Positions 5,682-13,392 of a stretch of DNA of 22,809 nt are shown here, in pieces. Every line of letters starts with the position of its first letter. The stretch's first letter is position 1. This DNA is from a virus, in the IMG/VR virus record IMGVR_UViG_3300022842_000067, positions 1 through 22,809 of that record, one strand, 5' to 3'. Made by a program: the position numbers and the translations under genes. The notes under the pieces were generated by a model that worked only from the letters and a program-made list of their open reading frames with translations, was not told the DNA's origin and ran no database searches.

Positions 5682-6953
5682 ATGGCATCAAGTTATTCAG
5701 ATCTCGGTTTAGAACTTATGGTGACTGGCGAAAACGCTGGTACATGGGGAGATAAAACAAATTCAAATTTAAATTTAATTCAACAAGCTGTTGGTGGTTA
5801 TGAGGCCATTACTTTAACAAGTGGTGGAACTGTGACCCTTGCTATGACGGATGCACAATTATCTACTGCAAGAAACATGATAATTAAATTTGCTACGGCA
5901 ACTATTGCAGCTAGTACTATTTGTACTATACCTAATGGAATTGAAAAATTTTACATATTTGATTGTAGTGGTCTTACAAACGCAAACAACTTAACTATTA
6001 AAACTGTTTCAGGGACTGGTTTTTCACCAACTACTGCAGGTGCGGCAAGTCCTAAAATGTTCGCTGCATATTCAGATGGAACAAACATAGTTGAGATTTC
6101 ATTAAACACTTTAGGTGGAACTATTGCAACAGCTCAAATAGAAGCTGCAGCAATAACAACTGCATTAGTTTCAGACAACGCAGTTACAACTGCAAAAATT
6201 TCTGATAACCAAATTACGACTGCAAAAATTTCAGACAATCAAATTACGACAGCTAAAGTTTCTGATTTACAAATTACAACTGCAAAACTTGCTGACGATT
6301 CAGTTACGCCAGATAAATTATCTAACACTGCTGTAACTGCAGGAGCTTATACAACTGCAGATATTACGGTAGACGCACAAGGTAGAATTACTGCTGCAGC
6401 TGATGGATCATCAGGTGGAGGCGGTTATGTCTTGACTAAATGGAATACAGGACCTGCAAGTGGTACTTACACTACTGGTGCAAGTGGATCTGGTTATCAA
6501 ATATATATGTGGGGAGGCGGTGGGGGAGCCGGTGGCCCTAATATTCCTGGTAATAATAATGGAACAGGTGGTCAAGGTGGAGTTGGTGGATTTGGTTTTT
6601 TTACTGGTGCTGCAGCTGCTAGCACTGGATATCCTTTTGTTATAGGACAAGGAGGCACTGGGGGGGCGAAAGGCTATGGTAGTCAAGCTGGTTCAAGTGG
6701 AACTGCTACAACTATTTTTAGTAGAAGTGCTAACGCTGGAGGAGGAGGCGGTGGAACACCTAACTCTTATACCAACGGAGGAGGCGGTAGTTCTGGTAAT
6801 GCACCCGGATCTAGTACATCAGTACCAAGAAATATTTGGAATGGTCTACCATCTTCACCTAACCCTTGGGGAGTAGGTGGTGTGGGTCAAAAGAATGCAG
6901 CACCTCAAGGTCAAGCAGGTCAAGCAGGTTCACTACTTATTTGGGAAGGATAA
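5682..6953 (+). CDS. tail fibre with decapeptide repeats and glycine-rich tip (423 aa)
   Basis: AGGAG at 5666-5670 precedes the start by 11 nt. The N-terminus has the ENAGTWGDKTNSNLN pattern (residues 17-31) common to the virion-anchoring part of marine phage fibres. Residues about 165-224 hold six tandem units of 10 residues, mostly DNQITTAKIS-like, as expected of a trimeric stalk. From about 240 onward the protein is dominated by glycine (GGGGGAGG, GGQGGVGGFG, GGGGGG), like glycine-rich adhesin domains that fold as polyglycine sandwiches. It ends in SLLIWEG. It is the best candidate for the receptor-binding fibre. The tip is probably the host-range determinant, by analogy with T-even gp38. 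Confidence 0.75.
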   Translation: MASSYSDLGLELMVTGENAGTWGDKTNSNLNLIQQAVGGYEAITLTSGGTVTLAMTDAQLSTARNMIIKFATATIAASTICTIPNGIEKFYIFDCSGLTNANNLTIKTVSGTGFSPTTAGAASPKMFAAYSDGTNIVEISLNTLGGTIATAQIEAAAITTALVSDNAVTTAKISDNQITTAKISDNQITTAKVSDLQITTAKLADDSVTPDKLSNTAVTAGAYTTADITVDAQGRITAAADGSSGGGGYVLTKWNTGPASGTYTTGASGSGYQIYMWGGGGGAGGPNIPGNNNGTGGQGGVGGFGFFTGAAAASTGYPFVIGQGGTGGAKGYGSQAGSSGTATTIFSRSANAGGGGGGTPNSYTNGGGGSSGNAPGSSTSVPRNIWNGLPSSPNPWGVGGVGQKNAAPQGQAGQAGSLLIWEG

Positions 6954-6955
6954 TA

Positions 6956-7399
6956 ATGGCATATTTAATATTTTTTAATAATACTTTACATAAAATAGCA
7001 GCAAATGATGCTGAAAAAAATAGTTTTACTTTTCCTAATCCAGATGAATTTATAACTAAACCTATACCAGATGCTGATTATATTAATGTAAAAAGTTATG
7101 TAAAAAGCGCAAGTCTTTCAGGTGAAGAGGTTGTTTATGGAGACCTAACAATAACTTTTAAAAACGCTGAAGAGTTGCGTAACTATTTAGATAATACAAA
7201 AACATATTTACTTCAGGTACAAAATGAACAAGTAATTGAACATCCTGAAAAAGAAGCAATAATAGCTTATGCAAATTATTTAGATACAGTAGATACATCT
7301 ACTATTATCCCAAATATAGAAACACCTTTAAATTCATCTTGGGAGAAATACTGTCTTGATAATTCAATAACATTTTTTCACGCTTTACAAATACCTTAA
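6956..7399 (+). CDS. fibre-adjacent protein, unknown, possible assembly partner (147 aa)
   Basis: AAGGA at 6946-6950, in the last codons of the fibre gene, lies 5 nt before this ATG. I therefore reject a longer in-frame reading from 6866, which would sit within the fibre coding sequence. The protein is acidic and soluble. It starts with a strand (MAYLIFFNNTLHKIA) and has a likely helix around NAEELRNYLDNTKTYLLQVQNEQ (near residues 70-92). Placement directly after the fibre is typical of fibre chaperones or attachment partners, but the sequence has no recognised chaperone motif. Confidence 0.55.
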   Translation: MAYLIFFNNTLHKIAANDAEKNSFTFPNPDEFITKPIPDADYINVKSYVKSASLSGEEVVYGDLTITFKNAEELRNYLDNTKTYLLQVQNEQVIEHPEKEAIIAYANYLDTVDTSTIIPNIETPLNSSWEKYCLDNSITFFHALQIP

Positions 7400-7417
7400 T
7401 TAATATATAAAGACTAG

Positions 7418-8014
7418 ATGAATGATCTAGAAGTTATTAGTAAATTAAATCATTATATTAGAGTTTATGATAATGTTTTATCTGAACCATTGTTAAAAAA
7501 ATTTTTAAAAATATGTGATAATCATGAGAATTTTCAAGAGGGAAGTATTGTAGGGAACACTCCTGAGGGAATTGTGGATAAAGAAATAAGAAATACTTTA
7601 ATTTGGAATTTAATTAATAATGAGTCAGAAAATTCTAAAACCAATATTCATTGGTGTAATTTATGGATAACTTTTTTTAAAAAATATATACAAAAATACC
7701 AAGAAGACACTCAGATAGAGTGTGATGCTGAAATTAATACAATACAAATACTTAAATATAATAAAGGAGGGCACTATCGTTTTCATGTTGATCACGGTAA
7801 ATCCATACCTAGAACGTTAAGCTTTATTTTTTTAGTAAATGACGATTACGAGGGAGGGGAATTAACTTTCTCAATTCCTAATAGATCAGCAACAAGTGTT
7901 ATAGATAAAAAATCAAATAGAATGATTATTTGGCCAAGTAATTTTTTATATCCACATGGAGTTAAACCAGTAATTAAAGGAACAAGATATTCGGTGGTAG
8001 CATGGGCGTTATAG
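7418..8014 (+). CDS. 2OG-Fe(II) oxygenase, prolyl-hydroxylase-like, HxD type (198 aa)
   Basis: The double-stranded beta-helix core of 2-oxoglutarate/Fe(II) dioxygenases is clear. YRFHVDHG gives the H123-x-D125 iron ligands, FLVNDDYEGGELTF (138-151) is the conserved YLN...GGEL strand pair, YPHGVKP provides the distal H180, and KGTRYSVVAW supplies R190 for 2-oxoglutarate. All key residues are present, so it should be active. The predicted reaction is hydroxylation of a protein side chain or small molecule, and the substrate is unknown. It opens an accessory cassette right behind the fibre module after a short AT-rich gap with TATATAA (7404-7410). No strong Shine-Dalgarno is seen. Confidence 0.88.
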   Translation: MNDLEVISKLNHYIRVYDNVLSEPLLKKFLKICDNHENFQEGSIVGNTPEGIVDKEIRNTLIWNLINNESENSKTNIHWCNLWITFFKKYIQKYQEDTQIECDAEINTIQILKYNKGGHYRFHVDHGKSIPRTLSFIFLVNDDYEGGELTFSIPNRSATSVIDKKSNRMIIWPSNFLYPHGVKPVIKGTRYSVVAWAL

Positions 8015-8547
8015 GAAAAGATTTTAAATTTAAAATAATACCTTCATTTTTAAGTTCAGATGAACTAGAGATATGTAATATTTATTGTGAAATGAAACAT
8101 AGAACAAACTTAACAAGTTTTGATACATTACAAAGCGATGTAATGGATACTTATTTTTACGGGGATCCCTTAATGGAATCTATTCTTTTAAAGAAAAAAT
8201 CTCTAATAGAAAAAAAAGTTGGAAAAGATTTACTTCCTACTTATGCTTTTTGGAGAATGTATACTAAATATGCAGATTTAAAAAAACACACAGATAGAGA
8301 ATCTTGTGAGATAAGTGCGACAGTTAATGTCGGAAGTGATAAACCTTGGCCTATTTATATGGGTAACGAAACAGTAATTCTCCAACCAGGAGATGCTGTG
8401 TTATATTTAGGTTGTGAGATAGAACATTGGAGAGAAGAATTTGAGGGAGATTGGTGTGCTCAATTTTTTCTTCACTATGTAGATAAAGATGGTAAAAATT
8501 ATGAATATTTTAGAGATAAAAGAAACTACTTTGGGATACAAAAATAA
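8002..8547 (+). CDS. 2OG-Fe(II) oxygenase-like protein, phage subfamily (181 aa)
   Basis: The core segment includes LKKHTDRESCEISATVN (H96-x-D98), then PWPIYMGNETVILQPGDAVLYLG (115-137) with the PGD turn typical of the fold. The distal H142 is in EIEHWREEF, followed by WCAQFFLHYVD. The H-D-H set is complete. R144 or a nearby residue may hold 2-oxoglutarate, but this is less certain than in the first enzyme. The subfamily differs from the prolyl-hydroxylase type and is, from memory, common in marine phages. The ATG lies 13 nt inside the end of the upstream oxygenase gene, so the two are coupled, and its own stop overlaps the next ATG. Confidence 0.78.
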   Translation: MGVIGKDFKFKIIPSFLSSDELEICNIYCEMKHRTNLTSFDTLQSDVMDTYFYGDPLMESILLKKKSLIEKKVGKDLLPTYAFWRMYTKYADLKKHTDRESCEISATVNVGSDKPWPIYMGNETVILQPGDAVLYLGCEIEHWREEFEGDWCAQFFLHYVDKDGKNYEYFRDKRNYFGIQK

Positions 8548-8768
8548 TGCAATTTAGACAAGACAAATCAAATGGCTCATGTGATATGATTTTCACAGAG
8601 GAAGAAATTAAGATTATTATAAAAAATAAAAAATTACATTTTCCAGCCAGTTCATTAAAACATATAGGTAATTGCTTAGTTAGAATTGTAGCAGATTGGC
8701 AATTATATTTTAGCGGAGATTTACAAAAAAAACAAACTAATGAAAATGACATTATAGAAGGCAAATGA
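8547..8768 (+). CDS. small conserved-looking protein between oxygenases (73 aa)
   Basis: The ATG overlaps the stop of the upstream oxygenase (TAATG), and the gene ends with an ATGA overlap with the downstream oxygenase. The product has SCDMIFTEEEIKIIIKNKKLHFPASSLKHIGN (about residues 11-42), a strand-helix pattern. VRIVADWQLYF and a polar tail follow. I recall similar small proteins beside oxygenases in Pelagibacter-type phages. That conserved placement suggests a partner or regulator role, but none is established. There are no membrane segments or catalytic motif. Confidence 0.62.
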   Translation: MQFRQDKSNGSCDMIFTEEEIKIIIKNKKLHFPASSLKHIGNCLVRIVADWQLYFSGDLQKKQTNENDIIEGK

Positions 8769-9376
8769 AAAAATATATTATAAATGATTTTATAGGAATT
8801 TTTGATGGTTTTATTTCTCCAGAAACTTGTGATGAGGGAATTAAAATATTTAATAGTGAACAATTTTTTAGACAAAAAATGTCTAGGATTGAACTAGAAA
8901 ACGCTACCCAGAATAGAAAAAAGGATGAGTCTATATTGTTTAATAGAGACACTCAGAATAAAAGGTCTTGGGAATTTACAGATATTATAAATAATAATTT
9001 AAAAGAAGCTATGGATATTTATTTTAAACAGACAGCTATATTAGAATATCATGGCACTGAAAAAGAAAAATTAATTTTACCTGCTTTTAAAATGCAAAAA
9101 ACTTCTCCAGGAGGAGGATACCATGTATGGCATGTAGAACAGATGCATACTATATCTGTTTCTAGAGTTCTTGTTTATTCAATATATTTAAACGATGTAG
9201 TAGAAGGAGGGGAAACAGAGTTTTTGTTTCAAAAAACAAGAGTTCCTCCAGTAAAAGGAAGAATATGTATTTTTCCAGCAAATTTTCCTTACGTACATAG
9301 AGGAAATCCTCCTCTTAAAGAAGATAAATATATTATTACTTCATGGGTCGTAAATGAATTAGGTGAATGTAACTAG
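8765..9376 (+). CDS. 2OG-Fe(II) oxygenase, prolyl-hydroxylase-like with HxE motif (203 aa)
   Basis: The fold signature is strong: PAFKMQKTSPGGGYHVWHVE (106-125), then SRVLVYSIYLND and EGGETEFLF (148-155). The Gly-rich KGRICIFPANFPYVHRG carries the distal H178, and KEDKYIITSW has K188 as a likely 2-oxoglutarate ligand. The usual HxD is replaced by H123-x-E125, an uncommon but metal-capable variant. Activity is plausible but may be altered. The gene overlaps the 73-aa gene by 4 nt and ends cassette 1. A perfect inverted repeat lies just after it. Confidence 0.82.
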   Translation: MKKYIINDFIGIFDGFISPETCDEGIKIFNSEQFFRQKMSRIELENATQNRKKDESILFNRDTQNKRSWEFTDIINNNLKEAMDIYFKQTAILEYHGTEKEKLILPAFKMQKTSPGGGYHVWHVEQMHTISVSRVLVYSIYLNDVVEGGETEFLFQKTRVPPVKGRICIFPANFPYVHRGNPPLKEDKYIITSWVVNELGECN

Positions 9377-9385
9377 TATAAAACA

Positions 9386-9413
9386 CACTTATTTAATATG
9401 TATTAAATAAGTG
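9386..9413. repeat. perfect 13-bp inverted repeat between cassette 1 and the gp10-like gene
   Basis: CACTTATTTAATA and TATTAAATAAGTG are exact reverse complements separated by TG. The stem is AT-rich and no T-tract follows, so a classical intrinsic terminator is not obvious. A protein-binding operator, an mRNA-stabilising hairpin or a weak bidirectional terminator are the main options. A TATACT sequence at 9415-9420 directly downstream could serve as a -10 box for the following gene, which has no Shine-Dalgarno. Confidence 0.6.
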
Positions 9414-9426
9414 CTATACTGTCTTT

Positions 9427-11574
9427 ATGGCTTTAAATTTAATTAATATAAGACCAGGATTTAATAAACAAATTACAGATACTGCTGCTGAAGGGCAATA
9501 CGTAGACGGTGATTATGTTAGATTTCGTTATGGATTTCCTGAAAAAGTAGGAGGATGGTCTATGATTACAACGGACACTTTAGCCGGTGCCGTAAGAGCA
9601 CAGCACCAATGGTCTGATTTAGATGGTAATAGATACATAGCACTTGGATCTCAAAGAGGATTATATATTTATTATGGATCAGCGTATTATGATATTACTC
9701 CATTAGAGACAGCGCAAACGGGAGGAACTTTTGATACTACCAACACCTCGCCAACGGTCACTGTAAACTTAGTTGGCCACAATATGATTGCAGGGGACTA
9801 CTTTACTTTTACAAGTGTGACCGCACCAGTTGGTGCAGGGTACACTGCAGCGAATTTCACAGACCAAACTTTTGAAGTAATTAGTGCAACGATTAATACA
9901 TTTACAATAACTATGGCAACTAATGCCGGAGTTACTGTTGCAGCGTCAGGTGCATGTACTATAAACAGATATGTTAAAGTAGGTCCTATTGGACAAACAT
10001 TTGGCTTTGGATTTGGTACAGGATCTTACGGAGGAGCGTCTGGACTTACTACAACTTTAAACGGTGCTTTATTAGATGACACTGCAGGTACTGGAGGATC
10101 TGGAACTTCTATTACACTTACATCAACAACAGGGTTTCCAACATCAGGAGTAATTAAGGTTGGAGCAGAATTTATTTCTTACACTGGTATATCTACGAAC
10201 GATCTTACAGGAATTATAAGAGACGTGGCTGGAACACGATCAGCTCATTCTGATTTAGCAGGAGTAGAATACTATACTGCATGGGGTGCAGCTTCATTAT
10301 CATCTACTGTTACACTAGATCCAGCTGATTGGAGTTTAGATAATTTTGGACAACAATTAACTGCTACTATATTAAATGGAAGAACGTTTATATGGCAGCC
10401 TATAAGTAATAATAATAATGCTTTATCTATAAGAGCAACTATTATGTCAGGGGCTCCTACTAAAACAGTTGTTTCAATAGTATCAGATACAGATAGACAT
10501 TTCCTACATTTAGGAACAGAAGCAACGATTGGAGATACTTCAAGTTTTGATCCAATGTTAATAAGATTTTCAGACCAAGAAAATTATACGGAGTACCAAC
10601 CCACAAGTGTTAATACAGCAGGTACTTTTAGAATAGATGATGGAACACAAATCATAGGTGCAATAGGAGCAAAAGATTATATTTTAGTTTTAACGGATAC
10701 CGCTGCTTATACTATGCAATATGTTGGAGCGCCTTATACTTTTAGTATTAGGAAGGTAGGATCTAATTGTGGTCTAATGAGTCCTCATTCAGTTGTTTTT
10801 GTAGATGGAGTAGTTTATTGGATGGATGACGTGGGTTCTTTTAACGCATATAATGGAACGGTTGTGAAAAATCCATGTTCAGTAGAAGATTTTGTATTTA
10901 CTACAACTAATCCTGGAGACTTAGGTTTTAACTATAATGCTGGAAGAATAACTTATGCTAGTCATAATTCATTGTTTAGTGAAATACATTGGTTCTATGC
11001 ATCTTCCTCTGCCACTGAAATAGATAGATGTGTTACTTATAATTACGAAGAAAAAATTTGGTACACAAGTTCTTTGGATAGAACATCTTATACTGATGCT
11101 CATTTGTATAATAAACCTTTTGCTTCTTCTTTTAATACTACAGGAGTACCTACTTTTCCTATTATACAAGGAGTGACAAATACTTCTGGATCTGCTACAT
11201 ATTGGGAGCATGAAATAGGAGTGGATCAAGTAGCTAACGGAGTAACTACATCAATTCAATCTTATATTGAAACAGGAGATTTTATGATTCATTTAGAAGG
11301 TGATGGAGAATTCTTTACTAAAGTAAGAAGATTTATACCAGATTTTCAAAGATTAACTGGAACAGCGACTGTCACTATTTTATTAAAAGACTATCCCTCA
11401 GATACCTCGGCTAGTTCTTCCTTGGGACCTTTTTCTGTAACATCAAGTACTCAAAAAATAGACACACGTGCTAGAGGAAGATCGGCGGCTTTAAAAATAG
11501 CTAATCTATCTAGTGGAGAGACTTGGAGATATGGAACTTTTAGAGCAGATATACAACCTGATGGTAGAAGATAA
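9427..11574 (+). CDS. P22 gp10-like packaged-DNA stabilisation / tail hub protein (715 aa)
   Basis: The N-terminus has the family pattern NIRPGFNKQITDTAAEGQYVDGDYVRFRYGFPEKVGGW, residues 7-44. It is shared by phage stabilisation proteins related to P22 gp10. The long middle part is beta-rich, including propeller-like strands. QYVGAPYTFSIRKVGSNCGLMSPHS (about 437-461) and VYWMDDVGSFNAYNGT are typical of this family. The C-terminal segment ends in TWRYGTFRADIQPDGRR. Such proteins bind below the gp4 ring, close the portal channel and attach other tail parts. It is the largest complete tail protein here except for one ejection protein. The length is larger than P22 gp10, with extra beta insertions around residues 95-260. 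Confidence 0.8.
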   Translation: MALNLINIRPGFNKQITDTAAEGQYVDGDYVRFRYGFPEKVGGWSMITTDTLAGAVRAQHQWSDLDGNRYIALGSQRGLYIYYGSAYYDITPLETAQTGGTFDTTNTSPTVTVNLVGHNMIAGDYFTFTSVTAPVGAGYTAANFTDQTFEVISATINTFTITMATNAGVTVAASGACTINRYVKVGPIGQTFGFGFGTGSYGGASGLTTTLNGALLDDTAGTGGSGTSITLTSTTGFPTSGVIKVGAEFISYTGISTNDLTGIIRDVAGTRSAHSDLAGVEYYTAWGAASLSSTVTLDPADWSLDNFGQQLTATILNGRTFIWQPISNNNNALSIRATIMSGAPTKTVVSIVSDTDRHFLHLGTEATIGDTSSFDPMLIRFSDQENYTEYQPTSVNTAGTFRIDDGTQIIGAIGAKDYILVLTDTAAYTMQYVGAPYTFSIRKVGSNCGLMSPHSVVFVDGVVYWMDDVGSFNAYNGTVVKNPCSVEDFVFTTTNPGDLGFNYNAGRITYASHNSLFSEIHWFYASSSATEIDRCVTYNYEEKIWYTSSLDRTSYTDAHLYNKPFASSFNTTGVPTFPIIQGVTNTSGSATYWEHEIGVDQVANGVTTSIQSYIETGDFMIHLEGDGEFFTKVRRFIPDFQRLTGTATVTILLKDYPSDTSASSSLGPFSVTSSTQKIDTRARGRSAALKIANLSSGETWRYGTFRADIQPDGRR

Positions 11575-11738
11575 TGGCTAAAGTAACTAATTTTATTCCA
11601 GAACCTAGTCCAGACTATGATCCACAAAATCAACAACAACTTCTTCAATCATTGGAAACAATGAAAAACCAATTAAACACTTCTTTTCAAAATGACTTGA
11701 AAGAAGAACAAGATACATTTAGTTATTTTTTATTATGA
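11574..11738 (+). CDS. small helical protein after the gp10-like gene (54 aa)
   Basis: The ATG overlaps the previous TAA (TAATG), and its TGA overlaps the next ATG (ATGA). The peptide starts with MAKVTNFIPEPSPDYDP and continues in a Q-rich, probably coiled helix (NQQQLLQSLETMKNQLN, residues 19-35), then ends in DTFSYFLL. In P22 the needle gene follows gene 10, so a trimeric coiled plug or linker is conceivable. The protein is, however, far too short to be a full needle. No family is assigned. Confidence 0.6.
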   Translation: MAKVTNFIPEPSPDYDPQNQQQLLQSLETMKNQLNTSFQNDLKEEQDTFSYFLL

Positions 11739-12073
11739 CCATAAGATATAAAAGTATACCCTTTGATTTAACTACAACTAACGTTACTACGGTATTAAAT
11801 TGTCCTACTGATGCAACTATAATTACAAAATCAGTGCAAGCAGTTCATGATACTGCAAGTAATGTGAATACTGATTTAATATTAAGTAAATCGGGAGATA
11901 CTACTAATTATATTATTGCACACGCAATATTAAATGCCTCTATGACTAATTTAGTTTTAGGGACTTTGAATTTAGAACCTGGGGATACTCTTAAAATGCA
12001 AGTAAATACTGCAAATGAAATAACAGGTGTGATTACTTACGCTTTATTAGATAGATCTCTACAAAATGGCTAA
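11735..12073 (+). CDS. small beta-sandwich-like virion protein (112 aa)
   Basis: The sequence alternates hydrophobic and polar residues with T, N, V, I and L strands, for example TNVTTVLNCPTDATIITKSVQAVHD (15-39) and LGTLNLEPGDTLKMQVNT (75-92). The LEPGDTLKM turn resembles edges of jelly-roll domains in phage virion proteins. The start overlaps the preceding gene, and the stop overlaps the following small gene. Its location within the tail block suggests a structural role. No motif allows a precise name. Confidence 0.58.
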   Translation: MTIRYKSIPFDLTTTNVTTVLNCPTDATIITKSVQAVHDTASNVNTDLILSKSGDTTNYIIAHAILNASMTNLVLGTLNLEPGDTLKMQVNTANEITGVITYALLDRSLQNG

Positions 12074-12203
12074 AAAATATAAAGAACACCACGAACGTAA
12101 TCAACCTAAAAAACGTGGGGCAGGGAAACATAAAAAAAGTCTTTCAAAAGGTGAAAAAAGACAAAGAGGTACTAGAAGATATAAAGGCCAAGGTAAAGGC
12201 TAG
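12066..12203 (+). CDS. tiny, extremely basic protein (45 aa)
   Basis: The ATG lies 8 nt inside the end of the previous gene. The peptide is roughly half K, R and H: MAKKYKEHHERNQPKKRG, then a lysine/arginine-rich body and an RYKGQGKG end. Charge alone suggests binding to nucleic acid or to the packaged genome, a role inferred and not proven. The stop codon forms the first bases of the promoter-like repeat at 12201. It is not a ribosomal protein, as no ribosomal family motif is seen. Confidence 0.55.
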   Translation: MAKKYKEHHERNQPKKRGAGKHKKSLSKGEKRQRGTRRYKGQGKG

Positions 12204-12230
12204 ACAAATAATTTTAAAAGTATTATATAA
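12201..12230 (+). promoter_or_regulatory. promoter-like element, copy 1 of 30-nt direct repeat
   Basis: TAGACA (12201-12206) and a perfect TATAAT (12226-12231) are spaced by 19 nt, reminiscent of a sigma70-type promoter. The 15-nt core AAAAGTATTATATAA (12216-12230) is identical to that at 13391, and the full 30 nt match copy 2 at 26 positions. The copy sits directly upstream of the oxygenase pair. TATTATATAATA (12221-12232) is itself a perfect 12-bp palindrome. Conservation between two intergenic sites argues for function; the promoter label is inference. Confidence 0.5.
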
Positions 12231-12248
12231 TAAAAATGTTTGTTTAAC

Positions 12249-12863
12249 ATGAAAAAAATAATTTTTACTGATTCTTTATTGTTGGATTATCTTGATGATG
12301 AGGATTTTCAATTGTTAAGAGAAAAAGTCTTAGAAGAATTAAAAAAAGCAGAGCAATCAAATAATGGAAGATATTTAAGTAATAGAGGGGGTTTCCAAAC
12401 TTATGATTTAGATCATAAAAAAAATAAAGAGATAATAGAGATTGCTATAAAAAATACCTTACAAATAATAAAAAAAAACTACTTCTTTAAAAAAATCCAA
12501 ATTAAAATAGATAATATTTGGATTAATAAAAATCCTAAAATGGCTGTCAACCTGCCTCATATTCATCCAAGATCTAACTTTAGTGGTGTAATTTATATCA
12601 GAGTTCCAGAACAAGATGGTGAATTAGTTTTTTATCGTGGAGATAAAGCTAGCTGTATGATGGGGGAACAAATTTTTACAAACAAAGATTTTGCAAGTAG
12701 TTGTAATGTTAAACCAGAAGAACAAATGATAGTATTGTTTCCTTCTCATTTTGAGCATATGGTGCATCCTCATTTTCAAGATATTAATAGAATTTCTATT
12801 TCTTTTAATATAAGGGTTGAGAATGCCACAAATATAGAAGACAAAAAAGATTTTGATGATTGA
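12249..12863 (+). CDS. 2OG-Fe(II) oxygenase, HxH-type family (204 aa)
   Basis: The pattern NKNPKMAVNLPHIHPRSNFSG, at residues 94-114, followed by VIYIRVPEQDGELVFY, matches the 2OG-Fe(II) oxygenase family with HxH (I recall PF13759/TIGR02466). H104 and H106 lie at the metal site. Later, MIVLFPSHFEHMVHP gives distal H170 or H173, and INRISISFNI has R181 for 2-oxoglutarate. The substrate is unknown. I chose ATG 12249; an in-frame TTG at 12240 would add three residues, and neither has a clear Shine-Dalgarno. The gene is extremely AT-rich (17% GC in the line from 12421), which sets it apart from virion genes and suggests a different origin. Confidence 0.8.
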   Translation: MKKIIFTDSLLLDYLDDEDFQLLREKVLEELKKAEQSNNGRYLSNRGGFQTYDLDHKKNKEIIEIAIKNTLQIIKKNYFFKKIQIKIDNIWINKNPKMAVNLPHIHPRSNFSGVIYIRVPEQDGELVFYRGDKASCMMGEQIFTNKDFASSCNVKPEEQMIVLFPSHFEHMVHPHFQDINRISISFNIRVENATNIEDKKDFDD

Positions 12864-13392
12864 TTTTTATCAAAAAGATAATTGCCTTAATGAAGAAGAA
12901 TCTTTATTAATAAGTGATATTCTTTTTAATGAAGAAAAACCTTTTCCAGTTTATTATGCTAAATCTCAAGCTAATGAGGACAATATTCCTTTTTTTTCTC
13001 ATGCATTAATATTAAGAGGGGGAAGAAGAGTGTCTCCCTTTTGTGATTTTTTTTTACCTATATTTGAAAGATTTATAAACACTACTAATATTAAACCAAC
13101 AAAACTTCTAAGAGCCTCTGTTAATTTAACCCTACCTTTTCTTGGAGAGGGTACCTTACACGTTGATCATGATGAGGAATATTATCAATGTATAATATAT
13201 TTAAATGATTCTACCGGAGAAACTGAAATTTATGAAGATGAGAAATTAATTAAATCAATTAAACCATTAAAAGGTAGAATAATAATGTTTAATAAATTAA
13301 AACACAGAGGTACTTCACCAAAAAATGCAAACGAATTACGAGCAGTTTGCGTTTTAACTTTTAGTAAAGAGCCACTAGACAAACAGATATAA
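12856..13392 (+). CDS. 2OG-Fe(II) oxygenase, HxD type (178 aa)
   Basis: GEGTLHVDHDEEYYQCIIYLND (98-118) contains H102-x-D104 and the conserved IYLN strand, followed by GETEIYEDEKLIKSIKPLKGRIIMFN. The distal H150 lies in LKHRGTSP and R162 in LRAVCVLTF, so the full 2-oxoglutarate/iron set is present. The ATG is 8 nt inside the previous oxygenase gene. An in-frame TTG at 12853 is less likely. Together with its neighbour it forms cassette 2, flanked by 30-nt direct repeats. The last codons (LDKQI) are part of repeat copy 2. Confidence 0.82.
   Translation: MIDFYQKDNCLNEEESLLISDILFNEEKPFPVYYAKSQANEDNIPFFSHALILRGGRRVSPFCDFFLPIFERFINTTNIKPTKLLRASVNLTLPFLGEGTLHVDHDEEYYQCIIYLNDSTGETEIYEDEKLIKSIKPLKGRIIMFNKLKHRGTSPKNANELRAVCVLTFSKEPLDKQI

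Noticed and set aside
6411-6876. Open frames in other frames and strands over the glycine-rich fibre region
   Set aside because: They arise from GGN-repeat composition; products are biased (L/V- or S/T-rich) and have no start signals.
8510-8952. Two overlapping minus-strand frames rich in F, L and I
   Set aside because: They mirror AT-rich plus-strand oxygenase-cassette genes that have clear motifs and coupled starts.
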